This document shows, one piece after another, positions 33,147 to 44,591 of a DNA stretch of 64,000 bases (position 1 is the stretch's first letter; every line of letters starts with the position of its first letter). Made by a program: the position numbers and the translations under genes. The notes beneath the pieces were generated by a model. That model made no database searches and had not been told where the DNA came from. It was given only the letters and a program-made list of their open reading frames with translations. Origin of the DNA: Cololabis saira (lineage: Eukaryota; Chordata; Actinopteri; Beloniformes; Belonidae); the NCBI RefSeq assembly GCF_033807715.1, contig NC_084599.1, forward strand, positions 3,609,625-3,673,624. The letters are read 5' to 3'.

Positions 33147-33371
33147 CAGGGGTCACCAATCCTGGTCCTCGAGGGCCGGTGTCCTGCATGTTTTAGATGT
33201 TTCCCTGCTTTAACACACCTGATTCTAATTAATCATCGTCATCAGCTTGTCATCCAGGGCTGCACAATTCTGTTGATGACACAGTTACTTGTATCATGGT
33301 GCAATGAAGCAGGGAAACATCTAAAACCTGCAGGGACACCGGCCCTCGAGGACCAGGATTGGTGACCCCTG
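33147..33371. mobile_element. hAT-type MITE, intact, duplication GCCAATTG
   Basis: 225 bp with GCCAATTG at 33139-33146 and 33372-33379. Ends match those at 29881 and 31861 almost base for base. Confidence 0.92.
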
Positions 33372-33904
33372 GCCAATTGTATAGCAGTGATGTCTGTCTT
33401 TTTTTCTTGTTTGTATTTTAAGAACTGACACCAGAACTTAACTCGTTCTGTTTTATTGTCACACGTATAATATACTCATGGATTTAGCCCAATGTACACA
33501 TGTATTTAGTTACACATTGTGGATGTCCGCGATCACCTCTCTCATAAGTATAACAATGTGAACAAAACTTATATTTAAAACATGAAGCAAAATCTGATTC
33601 CTCTGCTGCAGGAATAAAGACAAGTTGTTCCAACGTGATTATCGAGGTGAAAACGTGAGAAATAAAGAACAAAGTCTGTAACTTAGATTGTTGCAGCTGC
33701 AGTTATGGGATGTTTAAGTATGTGGCTTTTATCTCGAGTAGTTGTCCCATAAGGTCGTCATGGCGACTGAGAGATGTCCAACCTGTCAGCAGCTCCAGCT
33801 GAAAGGTTCATGTTGGTCTGAACCGGAGCAGCTGGGTCCATGGAAACCTGAGCTATTTACACCCTGAATATTTACATCTTCAACTATATAGCTACTACTA
33901 CCAC

Positions 33905-34106
33905 TACTACTGTCATTTAGCAGATGCTTTTATCCAAAGCAACTTACATCTGAGAGAACAAACACACCATTTCGCCTAGGGAGCAATTAGGGTTAAGGCC
34001 TTGCTCAGGGGCCCAAGGTAATTCATCTTTGTTGCCATTCTGGAGCTTGAACCTGGGTCCTCCAGACCAAAGTCCACCTCTGTAGCCACTAGATCACTAC
34101 TCCCCC
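33905..34106 (+). repeat. Teleost SINE-like repeat
   Basis: Contains the common fish block GCAGATGCTTTTATCCAAAG followed by a CTTGCTCAGGGGC and a TGAACCTGGGTCCTCC segment, ending AGCCACTAGATCACTACTCC. The family is not named with certainty. Confidence 0.6.
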
Positions 34107-34144
34107 TATTATTAATTCTTATTCTAATCTCTAATATTCTTCAC

Positions 34145-34294
34145 TTGTCAGCAGCGACTTAGGTCATCTAACTTCTTCGTATATATTAAATTGCCGGTGG
34201 CATCAACAGTTCAAAGAAATATGTTGACTGAGAGGTATTTTTATTTTGTGGTTGTATGACTCACGAAGACACACCTGTTTTGAGGTTAGAAAAA
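34145..34294. repeat. 150-bp direct repeat, left copy
   Basis: Nearly identical to 35975-36123 (CATCTAACTTCTTCGTATAT, TTGCCGGTGGCATCAACAGT). The two copies flank the GC-rich block between them. Confidence 0.85.
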
Positions 34295-34359
34295 ACCCCA
34301 CACCTGTTCACTCCTGTCAAATACTCAATGAAACTCCCACACATCCTCTTTGCATCAAC

Positions 34360-34622
34360 ACATCTGATTCAACCTGACAACCAACGACCTGTACAACTTC
34401 TTCAATAGGTTTAGCCACTCCACCCCCCACCGCCCCTGCTGCCACAGCCCCCCCCACACCCCCTCCCTGGTGGCCCCAGGCAGCCCCACACCAGCCTCCT
34501 GCACCACCCTCCCCGCCCACTGCCCCTCCCTCCCCTTCCACAGCCCCCTACCAACTTCACGGCTGACCAGGTGAGGGGAGAACTGAGGAAGCTTCAGCCC
34601 CGAAAGGCAGCAGGACCTGACA

Positions 34623-34625
<3 letters not shown>
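34360..34625 (+). pseudogene. Rex1/CR1-type LINE fragment upstream of RT
   Basis: Translation shows NDLYNFFNRFSH, a Pro-rich stretch, then FTADQVRGELRKLQPRKAAG followed by PDK, the VxxxLxxLxxxKAAGPD motif that opens many non-LTR RT domains. It stops at a GT microsatellite (34625-34658). Confidence 0.7.
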
Positions 34626-34658
<33 letters not shown>

Positions 34659-34659
34659 T

Positions 34660-35690
34660 AGTCTTATCAAAGCTCCACCTGAAGTGTATCTATATTGGGG
34701 GAGGGGGGGAAGCAACCCTGCCACCCGCGAGACCAGGGGCCGACAAGGAAGAACCGGGAACCCAGGCCACCCGCCACCCCACAGAGGGGAGAAGTAGGAG
34801 GGAGGCAACCCACCGCCCGCGGGCGGGGCCCCCACGACACGGGAAGAAGCAGCCAGGGATCCCGCGGCGGCGGGCCGCGACCCAGGGAGTGCCGGGCCAC
34901 GCGGAACAATGCCCCCCACGACCCGGACCCCCCGCCCCTTCGCCTATGTGCGTATGAGTCGTGAAAGGGGGGGAAGGAGGGGGAGCAGAGGCCGAAGCCA
35001 TGAGGCAGGACCAGCAGAGTCGGCCCTGGAAGGACGCCCACGCTCCCCCACCGGCCATCCAGTTGACGGGGGCCGGCCCTCCGAGCCGGGCCAGGGCCCC
35101 ACCGTACCTCCACGGGCGCCCCCAGCGCCACCGGAGCCCCCAGACGGAGGGGGAAACGGTCCAACATCCCTCCATTTGTACTGACAAAATAAGACATAGA
35201 CAACTGGGAATACTGCCACCCCACCGCCGCGCCCGCCCGCGCATCCCCCGGCCAGGGGAGGCCCGATCCCCGGACCCGGCCCCACCCCCCTCCGGGGCCA
35301 CCCCGGCAGACACCCCAAAGGTCACGGAGTCCCCACAAACGCAGGGGCACGCAGCCCCCGCCCAGTGACGGAGGACCGAGGCAGCGCAAACAGCCACCCC
35401 CCACCCAGGCAGGGCCGGGCCCTCCGAGCGGGAACCCCACACCCACGGCCCAGCCTCCCCCAGGAACACCGGATACGCCCTAGCCACAGCCCCCCCCCAG
35501 CCACCCCCCCCACTGCCATGAGGTAACCCCCCCCATAGGCCCCCAAGGCCCCCACCGGCTAGGGACAGGGCTCCACCCACCGCCCCCCAGTGGCCACTAG
35601 AGGCCCGCGCCCCAGCCCTCCCAAGCCGACCCCCAACCCCAAGGGCTACGAGATCACCACCCCCCCCGCCCCCACTACGTAATGAAGCCT
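34660..35690. repeat. GC-rich block of dispersed repeat
   Basis: Very C-rich on the plus strand. The first 150 bases are the reverse complement of 6357-6530. Long open frames on both strands reflect GC content, not a recognised protein. Confidence 0.6.
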
Positions 35691-35974
35691 ATAATCGGGG
35701 ACCAGAGAGAGTGCAATTCAGCCCATTCAGCCCATTCCCGCTCTATTTTTAAATATGCCCACTTGTATGCTTGTTAGTGTTCTGCGGCGCGCACATGTGT
35801 GTTGTTGTAAGCGACACTCCGTGTGTGTAGAGGGCGCCTTTTCGGTCGGTGCTCCGTGTGTGTGTTTTAAATACAGAAATGACACACAAAACTGAGGGTG
35901 CGCCTTTCCACACGGCGCGCTGTATGGTCGTCAAAATACGGTAATTAGCTTGACTCTATATACAGAGATGACTT

Positions 35975-36123
35975 TTGTCAGCAGCGATTTAAGTCATCTA
36001 ACTTCTTCGTATATATTAAATTGCCGGTGGCATCAACAGTTCAAAGAAATATGTTGACTGAGAGGTATTTTTATTTTGTGGTTGTATGACTCACAAAGAC
36101 ACACCTGTTTTCAGTTTAGAAAA
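35975..36123. repeat. 150-bp direct repeat, right copy
   Basis: Same sequence and orientation as 34145-34294, followed directly by an L2 3' UTR fragment. Confidence 0.85.
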
Positions 36124-36129
36124 CAGGTG

Positions 36130-36628
36130 GTAGTTTCTTGTGCCGGCCCCCCTTTTTTCTCTTTTGTGCATGTTTGCAGGCCGGAGCCTCGGGAGCTGCG
36201 TTCTGGCCTGCGGTCCCGGCCCCCCCCCCCATCCCCGGTCATCCCGTTGCTGCTTCTGCCTGCCTGCGCCCCCCCCCCCCCCCCCCACCTCTGGTCATCC
36301 CACTGCTGCTTCCACATGCCTGCTGTGTGCTGCTGACGTCCCCGACCCCCCAGTCTGGCCTTCGGCAGGAGGGTCCCCCCTTATGAGCCTGGTCCTGCTC
36401 AAGGTTTCTTCCCTCCTAAAGGGGAGTTTTTCTTGCCACTGTTTGGCTTAAGGCTTTTCTCCCACTAGGGGAGTTTTTACCTGCCATTGTTTATATAATA
36501 ATTGCTCGGGGGTTTATGTTTATGTTTATGTTTATATTCATGTTCTGGATCTCTGGAAAGCGTCTAGAGACAACATCTGTTGTACTAGACGCTATATAAA
36601 TAAAATTGAATTGAATTGAATTGAATAG
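36130..36628 (+). mobile_element. L2-type LINE 3' UTR, truncated
   Basis: Has the GAGCCTGGTCCTGCTCAAGG and GGGGAGTTTTTCTTGCCACT blocks, a short TTTATG run and an ATTGA tail. Confidence 0.7.
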
Positions 36629-36801
36629 ATGAGAAGCGCGTAACAGATGGAAAGGGAAGTTCAACCCGGAATGGACAGATTCATCCTGGTTCAGTCTTCC
36701 CACTGGGACAAAACCAGTGTCTCATACGTTCAGAGACCGTGGCGTTCAAAGTGCGAAAGTGAAACGCCACTGAAACAAAACACAAAGTTTTTCATCAAAC
36801 A

Positions 36802-37435
36802 TATTCAATTCAATTCAATTCAATTTTATTTATATAGCGTCTAATACAACAGAGTTGTCTCTAGACGCTTTCCAGAGACCCATACCCAGAACATGACCCC
36901 CGAGCAGTTATTACATAAACAATGGCAGGTAAGAACTCCCCTAGTGGGAGAAAAACCTTAAGCCAAACAGTGGCAAGGAAAAACTCCCCTTTAGGAGGGA
37001 AGAAACCTTGAGCAGGACCAGGCTCATAAGGGGGGACCCTCCTGCCGAGGGCCAGACTGGTGGGTCAGGGACGGCAACAGCACAGCAGGCAGGTGGAGGC
37101 AGCAACGGGATGACCAGGGGTGGGGACCGCAGGCCAGCACGCAGCTCCCGAAGCTCCGGCCCAATCAGCAAGTCCCAGGTTGGGGTGCAGGGTCAGGGAA
37201 AGACTTGTGCTCCGTAATGCAAGCTACAAGCCACCCACGACCACCTGCAGAGAGAGAAAAGGGAGGAGAAGGGGGGCCAGCAACGGGATGACCAGGGGTG
37301 GGGACCGCAGGCCAGCACGCAGCTCCCGAAGCTCCGGCCCAATCAGCAAGTCCCAGGTTGGGGTGCAGGGTCAGGGAAAGACTTGTGCTCCGTAATGCAA
37401 GCTACAAGCCACCCACGACCACCTGCAGAGCAGTG
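36802..37435 (-). mobile_element. L2-type LINE 3' UTR with a 178-bp tandem duplication
   Basis: The minus-strand copy begins at an ATTCA tail (36802-36832). A block of about 154 bases starting AGCAACGGGATGACCAGGGG occurs at 37101-37254 and again at 37279-37432. Confidence 0.75.
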
Positions 37436-37737
37436 CATATCCACTCAAGTCTGAACTGAAGTCACAGAAAATAAGCTGACCATCTTAAAACATCCTGCCC
37501 ATGTTTGGGTCCACATAGAGCTGTGAGGCAGCTTTCTCCACAATGAACATAATTAAAACTAAATATCGTTCCAGGCTCACCAATGAGCACCTTCACATGT
37601 GCATGAGATCCTGACACCATCCAGCCCAGATTTAAGTAAAAATAAAAATAAAATAAAATCTATTTTATTTTGTATTGCAGTACTTCTTTAACCTAATAAG
37701 AGAAAAAAATATGTGTAATTCAAGTTACACATCTTAA

Positions 37738-40405
37738 AGCGACACTACGTAACTTTTCCACCTTAATATCATATTTCCAGAGTCATTGTGATGGTACATC
37801 AACTTCCAACAGGTTTAATGACACCTCTGTCATGATCTGAGGGGGTCTGTATCGCTTTCACTGGCACTATGTAACTTTGAGGAGCATGGTAGGAACCCTG
37901 CCACACTAAAAAAACTACAAATTTTACGGCTTTGACTGCTTTACGGCACATACGTCACTTCCCCCACCTTCCCGATTCGTAGTCGAGACAAAAATGGGCA
38001 GGGCTTGGAGCGCAGAGGCTGAGCTCAGCAGAAGCTGGTGTTGAGCTAAACGAGGAGCTGGTATCATGGCCGAAGCAGCGAAAAAAACGAAGAAAATAAA
38101 AGTTTTAACGGAGCGGAGGAGGCGAAAAAAAGAAAGCGGGAGAGTAACAAGCTAAATGCCCGGTGGAGAATAAACATTGGCCCGGCATTCTCTCGCTACA
38201 AGCCCTTGCAGCCGTCGTCTTGGATGAGATGGTTGAAGGATGTAAAGACGTTCATCACCTTCAGGTATGCACTTTTGTCAACACCTTTGTCAGTGTGTTT
38301 TACAAAAACAATTATCCTGAAACTACTACAGCTGGTGTAAGTGTTGCTACTGTATCAAATGTCAATATCTATGTAAACCTTTTGACTCTTCAGGTCTGTA
38401 TATACAGATACCTATACACTGATGGTAAAAACAACACATTTGTAGATATAGTAAAATATAGCCAGAAAAATGAAATATATAGGCAAAGTATACACTTCCA
38501 GATGAAAAAAATACAATATAAACACCATATAAGCATATAAAATAAATCTACTTTGTTGGAATTATATTAAAATAATAACAAGAGTAGTAAAAGAAACCTT
38601 ATGGTGTTTATAATGTGTTGTTTTATCTTGTGAGTGTATAAATATATACATTTCTCTAATTTTTCTATAGCTATACATTACTTGCTTTTACTTTCTGCAT
38701 AATTACAGTGACTTCAACAAAGAAAAAAATTCAAACTTGTGATCAACAAAATATGTTGAATGATTTATAGGTCAGTAATTATCAGAAAGACATAATGTTT
38801 TTTGTATCTTTATTCTCACACTCTGCAGGACTACATCAGATCTGGAAAACTTCCAGAATCACATCCTCATGCAGGGAAGGTTCTCCTACACTCCAGCAGT
38901 GAATCATCAGGGACGGTTCTCCTACACTCCAGCAGTGAATCGCACGCGGACTCTCCCAGCACGAAACATGGATGGACACAAGATGCTACTGCTACTATAG
39001 TCATTGTATTTATTTACAGTAACTTCTTACACTGTTTCATAGTTCAGTTTTTATTATCAGTTCCTTATTTTTAGTTTATTTTTCTACTACTCTATTTACA
39101 CTTGTTTACTTTATTCACAGTAATTTATCCTGTCATACAGTTGTTCATTACTGCTACTGTGATACAGATTACTTATTGTTTATAATAAGTATGTATGAGA
39201 TAACTGCTGTCACTATGCAAATGACAAAGTTCAAGAATGTTTTTTTTTCTGAAAGGTGTGTAAATAAAAGTCTGTCTTGTTTTGCACAAATGTCTTTATT
39301 TTAAACACACAAAAACAACTGTACAGGAAAAAATGGAACAAAAAAAAAACAATATCAAAATATTTGCAGTAATCCTCATAAAGGTTCCATTCTAGAGAAG
39401 ACGGGGAGCCCTGAAACCAGTGTACTGTCCCATTGGGTCTGGAAAGGTGTCTCTTATTTTCCAAACATCATGCTGCCAGAGCACAAACTGGCGATATGTA
39501 TATATATGCATATATATATATGATATATATGCTGCTGTCGGTTCTGTCTTTGTGGGGGTTCAAACTCTGATGATGCAGAGGTAGAGGTGTTCTCACGAAC
39601 AGCAGATTCCTGATAAAACAAGAGACAGAATTGTTATGATACAAATGTAAATGTAGAATTCTATGATCAATAAGAATCAAAATTAGAATGTTTTCACATA
39701 CTGGGGATTCGTCTTGGGTTTTGGTAATTCTAAAATTACTGACAATATCAACAACAGACAGAGAAATAATAGTGATCATAAAAATGTGTAATTCGCAATG
39801 AGGAAGCTTTATAAAATAATAATACAATTGAATAGAATTACAGCACTAGAGGAAATAATGCAATGCGAAGAAAATGTATAGAACATTTCTAGTATTTTTC
39901 CTGAGAGCTGTAAAATTTTGCAGGGCTGATCTGCAAAATATAAGGAATGGGCATTCAGTTATTCACAGGTTGTAAAGTATTTTTTTATTTTGTCAGTAAG
40001 TATGTTGGACTACTAATTTATGACGAAGTCCCTCTAAGAAACGTGACAGGAAAAAGGTGCAGAGCGTATGAGTTTGTAGGGCGCATTATCTCGCTGAAAC
40101 AACTTAATAAAACCAATTTGAACTAAGTGTTTTTCAACATCGTCATATTATATTGTTTAGCCAAAAATAGATACATTACCTCTTCATTATCCATCCTGCA
40201 AACGACTGCTGAAAACAGAAAAGTCGTTTTGAAAGCCCGTCCCGTCTTCTCTCATCAAAACAAATGCAGCGGCGGGGACGGGGGTTTTCCGGCAGTATGC
40301 GCTGGTGCTCATGGGAAATGGAGTGTTCTTTCTGGTAAAGCACTACCGATTTTTGTCCAAAGGAGGCGCCAAACTCAACAAAGCTGAAAGTTCCGTTGTG
40401 CTGCT
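37738..40405 (+). mobile_element. 2.67-kb TTAA-target element (Kolobok-like) with exon-like remnant
   Basis: Terminal inverted repeats AGCGACACTACGTAACTTT and the reverse complement of AGCAGCACAACGGAACTTT are flanked by TTAA (37734-37737, 40406-40409). Inside, 38064-38270 begins MAEAAKKTKKIKVLTE and after a frameshift gives RINIGPAFSRYK, ending at a donor CTTCAG|GTATGC. A candidate acceptor CTCTGCAG lies at 38827 before GACTACATCAGATCTGG, an exon containing a 36-bp duplication. I do not recognise the protein family. No transposase is evident. Confidence 0.55.
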
Positions 40406-40409
40406 TTAA

Positions 40410-41198
40410 AGGGATTGTGACATGAAAAACACATTTTTCTTGATTTTTTGTGTTTTGTTGGGTGTCTTGACATCAATTACACCCAAAAAACAACAAACTT
40501 TTAACATTCAGTGTATTGTGTGCTTTCTGGGATTTTCCGCATAACTGTGCAAAAACGGCGCATGTGGTTTGGTGGCGGATCGTTACGTAACGATCCGCTA
40601 AATCACCGCCCCCTCCACCCAGCTCCCTGCCTCCGCTCCTCTCCAGCGCACCATAAAGGCTGATTTATGGTTCCGCGTTACACCGACGCAGAGCCTACGG
40701 CGTAGGGTTACGCGGCGACGCGCACCATACGCTGAACCCTACGGCGTAGGCTCTGCGTCGATTTAACGCGGAACCATAAATGAGGCTTAACACGGAGCTG
40801 TTTAGAGCCTCTTCTGTTCTAATCACCGGAGGAAAACTGCTTAGAAGACCCGCGGCCACTGACTGGACTTAAGATAAGGAGACACTGCTGCTTGCATGCC
40901 TTTATTTTTATGATTGTTTGCTGTGGTTCGCCCTCCTGCTTTTCCGTGCATGCTTCGCCTGTCGCTGAGCGTATGGCTGGAGGAGGAGGAGGTTTGGAGG
41001 AGGAGCGGAGCAATGATTGACAGGAAAGGGGGGAAAGGAAGCGTTTTTCACGGCGCAAAAAAACACTGTAATAAAAAGCCAGGAAAAGAGTACTAGAGTG
41101 AAGTTTTTCTTGTTACACTCTTTTAGACACATTTGAGGGATGTTGGCCAAGACTTTTAATAGTGTTAAAAGCATGTTAAAAATGATGTCACAATACCT
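40410..41198. mobile_element. TTAA-target element sharing its left target with the previous one
   Basis: Ends AGGGATTGTGACAT and ATGTCACAATACCT flanked by TTAA (40406-40409, 41199-41202). It contains the small Harbinger-like element at 40657-40787. Confidence 0.65.
40657..40787. mobile_element. 131-bp palindromic Harbinger-like MITE, TAA target
   Basis: AGGCTGATTTATGGTTCCGC and GCGGAACCATAAATGAGGCT are inverted, flanked by TAA. The interior ACGCAGAGCCTACGGCGTAG is also inverted. Confidence 0.8.
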
Positions 41199-41271
41199 TT
41201 AAGTGGCAAATATTTTTGAGATTTACTTTGTTTAATATAACAGTCAGATGCAAATGTTGATACAACATATG

Positions 41272-41345
<74 letters not shown>

Positions 41346-41349
<4 letters not shown>

Positions 41350-42300
41350 GGGTCAGGGGTTGATGACAAGCTGGTGACGATCATTAATTAGAATCAGGTG
41401 TTTTAAAGCAGTGAAACATCTAAAACATGCAGGACACCGGCCCTTCTGGGATTCAGTTTGACACCTGTGCTCTAAAACAGTGTTTCCCAACCCTGGTCCT
41501 CGAGCCCCCCCTGTCCTGCATGTTTTAGATCAGGGGTCACCAACCCTGGTCCTCGAGGGCCGGTGTCCCTGCAGGTTTTAGATGTTTCCCTGCTTCATTG
41601 CACCATGATACAAGTGACTGTGTCATTAACAGAATTGTGCAGCCCTGGATGACAAGATGGTGATGATGATTAATTAGAATCAGGTGTGTTAAAGCAGTGA
41701 AACATCTAAAACACAGGTGTCAAAGTGAATCCCAGAAGGGCCGGTGTCCTGCATGTTTTAGATGTTTCCCTGCTTTAACACACCTGATTCTAATTAATCA
41801 TCGTCACCAACTTGTCATCAAAGTCTGGATAGTTCTGTTGATGACACAGTCACTTTTATCATGGTGCAATGAAGCAGGGAAACATCTAAAACCTGCAGGG
41901 ACACAGGCCCTCGAGGACTGGAGTCTGACACCCCTGATCTAAAACATGCAGGACACCGGCCCTCGAGGACCAGGGTTGGTGACCCCTGTTTTAGATGTTT
42001 CCCTGCACCAACACACCTGATTCTAATTAATGGTCCTAATTAGCTTGTCACCAAGGTCTGCACAACTCTGTTGATGACCCAGGTACTTTTATCACGGTGT
42101 GCTGAAGCAGGGGAGCATCTAAAACATGCAGGACAGGGGCCCACGAGGACCAGGGTTGGGAAACACTGCTCTAAAACATGCTGGATAGGGGCTCTCGAGG
42201 ACCAGGATTGGCCACCCCTGATCTAAAACATGCAGGACACTGGCCCTCCGTGGATTCAGTTTGACACCTGTGTTTTAGATGCTACCCTGATTCAGCACAC
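41346..42300. mobile_element. Three-level nested hAT-type MITEs
   Basis: Copy 1 is 41478-42168 (duplication CTCTAAAA, 41470-41477 and 42169-42176). Copy 2, inside it, is 41531-41988 (TTTTAGAT, 41523-41530 and 41989-41996). Copy 3, inside copy 2, is 41712-41936 (ATCTAAAA, 41704-41711 and 41937-41944). Further partial copies flank both sides. Each inner copy hits the same TTTTAGAT/ATCTAAAA motif of its host copy. Confidence 0.9.
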
Positions 42301-42544
42301 CTTGATACCATTAGTGTTTGATATTGAGTGTATTCGTTTGTAAAACCTCCAAAACTGTAAAATAAATAATACTCTCCTGTGAACATATTAAATTGATATA
42401 TTCTACTGTAGAGGAATGTCATGCTATGCTATGAGAAGTGATTAAAGAACAGTTATGGGCCACAGGTCATGTGACAGTGAGCTGCAGCTGCATATCCAGC
42501 TAACACTGCTCCCTTGTGGCAGTTTTGCAGATGGATGTTCCTCT

Positions 42545-42770
42545 CGAGTATTTCTCAATTCTGGTCCTCAGGGACACCTGTCCTGCAGGTTTTACAATAT
42601 AGATGTCTCCTTATATATCAACAAATTCAAATTAACAGTCGTCACCAGCTTGTCATCAAGGTCTGGACAAGTAGTGACACAGCTCCTTGTATCAGGGCGT
42701 GTTGAAGCAGGGAAACATTTAAAACTTGCAGGACACTGGCCTCGAGGACCGGTTTGACACCCCTGATTTC
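42545..42770. mobile_element. Degraded hAT-type MITE
   Basis: Recognised by CTGTCCTGCAGGTTTTACAA, CACCAGCTTGTCATCAAGG and a right end CCGGTTTGACACCCCTG. Confidence 0.6.
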
Positions 42771-42907
42771 ACCCCCTGAAACAAAGAGAGTGGTCCTGGT
42801 GAATGATGGCTCGGCTGCTAGTGCAGTGCTCTCCCTGGGGACGCTGTGGGTGCTGAGTGCATGTTAAGTTCCTCCATGACTTCCGCACCCTTGGATTCAG
42901 GTCTGGA

Positions 42908-43374
42908 CCTGAATCCAACGCAGGCCAGCACGCAGCTCCCGAAGCTCCAGCCTGCAAACATGCACAAAAGAGAAAAAACGGGGCTAGCACAAGAAACTAC
43001 AGGAGCGATGGACAAAAATAATAACTATGAGATACTTATAATAAATAAAAATGGAAATGGGGAAGAGAGGAAGGGAGGAGGAGAGGAGAAGAAGGGTGAG
43101 AGAGGCACGGCCCAGCGGATCATGTCGGTGCCCCCCTGCAGCATAAGCCTATAGCAGCATATCTACCACCAAGCTATATTTGAGACTAACTATTATAGTT
43201 TTGTTCTATAGCTGCAACTATGACTACTGACTCTAACACACTAGAGTTTACACTACCTAGAGATTTACCAACACCAGCTAGAGGTTTACTAAACACTAAC
43301 TATAGGCTTTACTAAACAGAAAGGTTTTAAGTGTAGTTTTAAAGGTGGAGGTGGTGTCAGCCTCCTTAACCCAA
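42908..43374 (-). mobile_element. L2-type LINE 3' UTR, truncated
   Basis: Reverse complement of the block at 44592-45020 (GGCTTATGCTGCAGGGGGGC, ACCAACACCAGCTAGAGG). It ends against an L1 fragment. Confidence 0.75.
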
Positions 43375-43870
43375 ATTGGTTATTTATTTAAGGGTAAGCT
43401 TTTATTCTCCTTAACATTTAGGATAATTTTATAAAATGTTGGTGCTAATATGCTCCAGAACTCCTTATAGAATTCGGCTGGAAAGCCATCTGCGCCTGGG
43501 GCTTTATTATTAGGCATATGCTGAAGAGCTTCGTGGAGTTCTCCCATTGAGAGCGGCAAATCTAAATTCGTAACCTGTTCCTGATGTAATTTTGGCAGGT
43601 AAATTTTTCCAAGAAACTGATCGATGGATTGGTCAAATGGTTCGATTTGTGATGAACATAGTTTACAGTAAAAGTCTCTAAAAACTGAATTTATTAAACA
43701 GGGATCATGCGTAATCTTCCCTGATTGGTCCTTAACAGATGTTATGGTTGTTTTTTCCTTGTTTAATTTTAATTGATTGGCTAAATATTTCCCTGATCTG
43801 TTAGCGTATGCAAAGTTTTCCAGGCGAAGCCTTTGTACTAGAAACTGCGTTTTTCTGTTAATTATTTTAT
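43375..43870 (-). pseudogene. L1-type LINE ORF2 fragment
   Basis: The minus strand gives about 160 open codons without a start: RLRLENFAYANRSGKYLA, KEKTTITSVKDQSG, VFRDFYCKLCSSQ, LPLSMGELHEAL, NNKAPGADGFPAEFYKEFW. This is the L1 segment from the endonuclease-RT linker into RT motif 1 (PGPDGFPxEFYK). Truncated on both sides. Confidence 0.85.
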
Positions 43871-43874
43871 TTAA

Positions 43875-44455
43875 TTAGGGCCCAAGCACTTACAGTGCGA
43901 AGGCCCTATTGTATCTGTAGCAATTTCTTTTTTTCCTCGTTTTTATTATTTTTTTTCTCGTTTTTATTTTTCCAACAAAATGAGGGCCTTTTTGCCCAGG
44001 TGTGTTATACATCAGAATGTGCGTCTCGATCCTGCGACGATGCGCATTACTTTTCTCAGTCAAAAGCGTTACCGTGGCAACGATAGACGCCAAAAAGCGC
44101 GCCCCCCTTCATCTGATTGGTCCATATTTGATAGTTCCCCAAAAGTCACCAAATTTTGCATGCAAGCCAGGCCTGGCAATACATTTGATAATTCATGGTT
44201 TGCATTAATGGGCGTGGCCTAATGGCTCAACAGCGCCCCCTAGAAAACTTTGTGTCTCAAGCCCCACAATACGGTTTGACGTACATGCACGAAAATTGGT
44301 ACACACATGCATCATGTCTCAACTTAAAGAAAAGTGTCCTGGCGCCATGGCCGAAACCGAACAGGATTTTTAAATTAATCGTGTAATTTTGGCGCAATTT
44401 ATGCAATTTCTTCGGCCGCTTCTTCGCCCGAACCGTAACGTGCACCCAGGTGCTC
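43875..44455 (+). mobile_element. Hairpin-end repeat family, hairpin end present
   Basis: Starts TTAGGGCCCAAGCACTTACA with GCACT-TACAGTGC inverted arms, then TGCGAAGGCCCTATTGTATC. Continues with CCCCACAATACGGTTTGAC, shared with 53667-54300. No ~135-bp unit array in this copy. Confidence 0.8.
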
Positions 44456-44591
44456 TCCCTTAAGAACAATCATGATTGCTCAGTAGAGAGAATATTTCTT
44501 CCTCCAACACTCGAGAAGAGTCCCCATTTGCAACATAAATCAACATGCCGTTGAATTTCGGAGGTCGGGAGGCGAATTGTAGCCTGTAACC

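Noticed and set aside
34667..35580. Two minus-strand frames of 259 and 296 codons rich in Gly/Trp/Arg
   Set aside because: They lie in a GC-rich dispersed repeat, overlap each other in different frames and show no domain.
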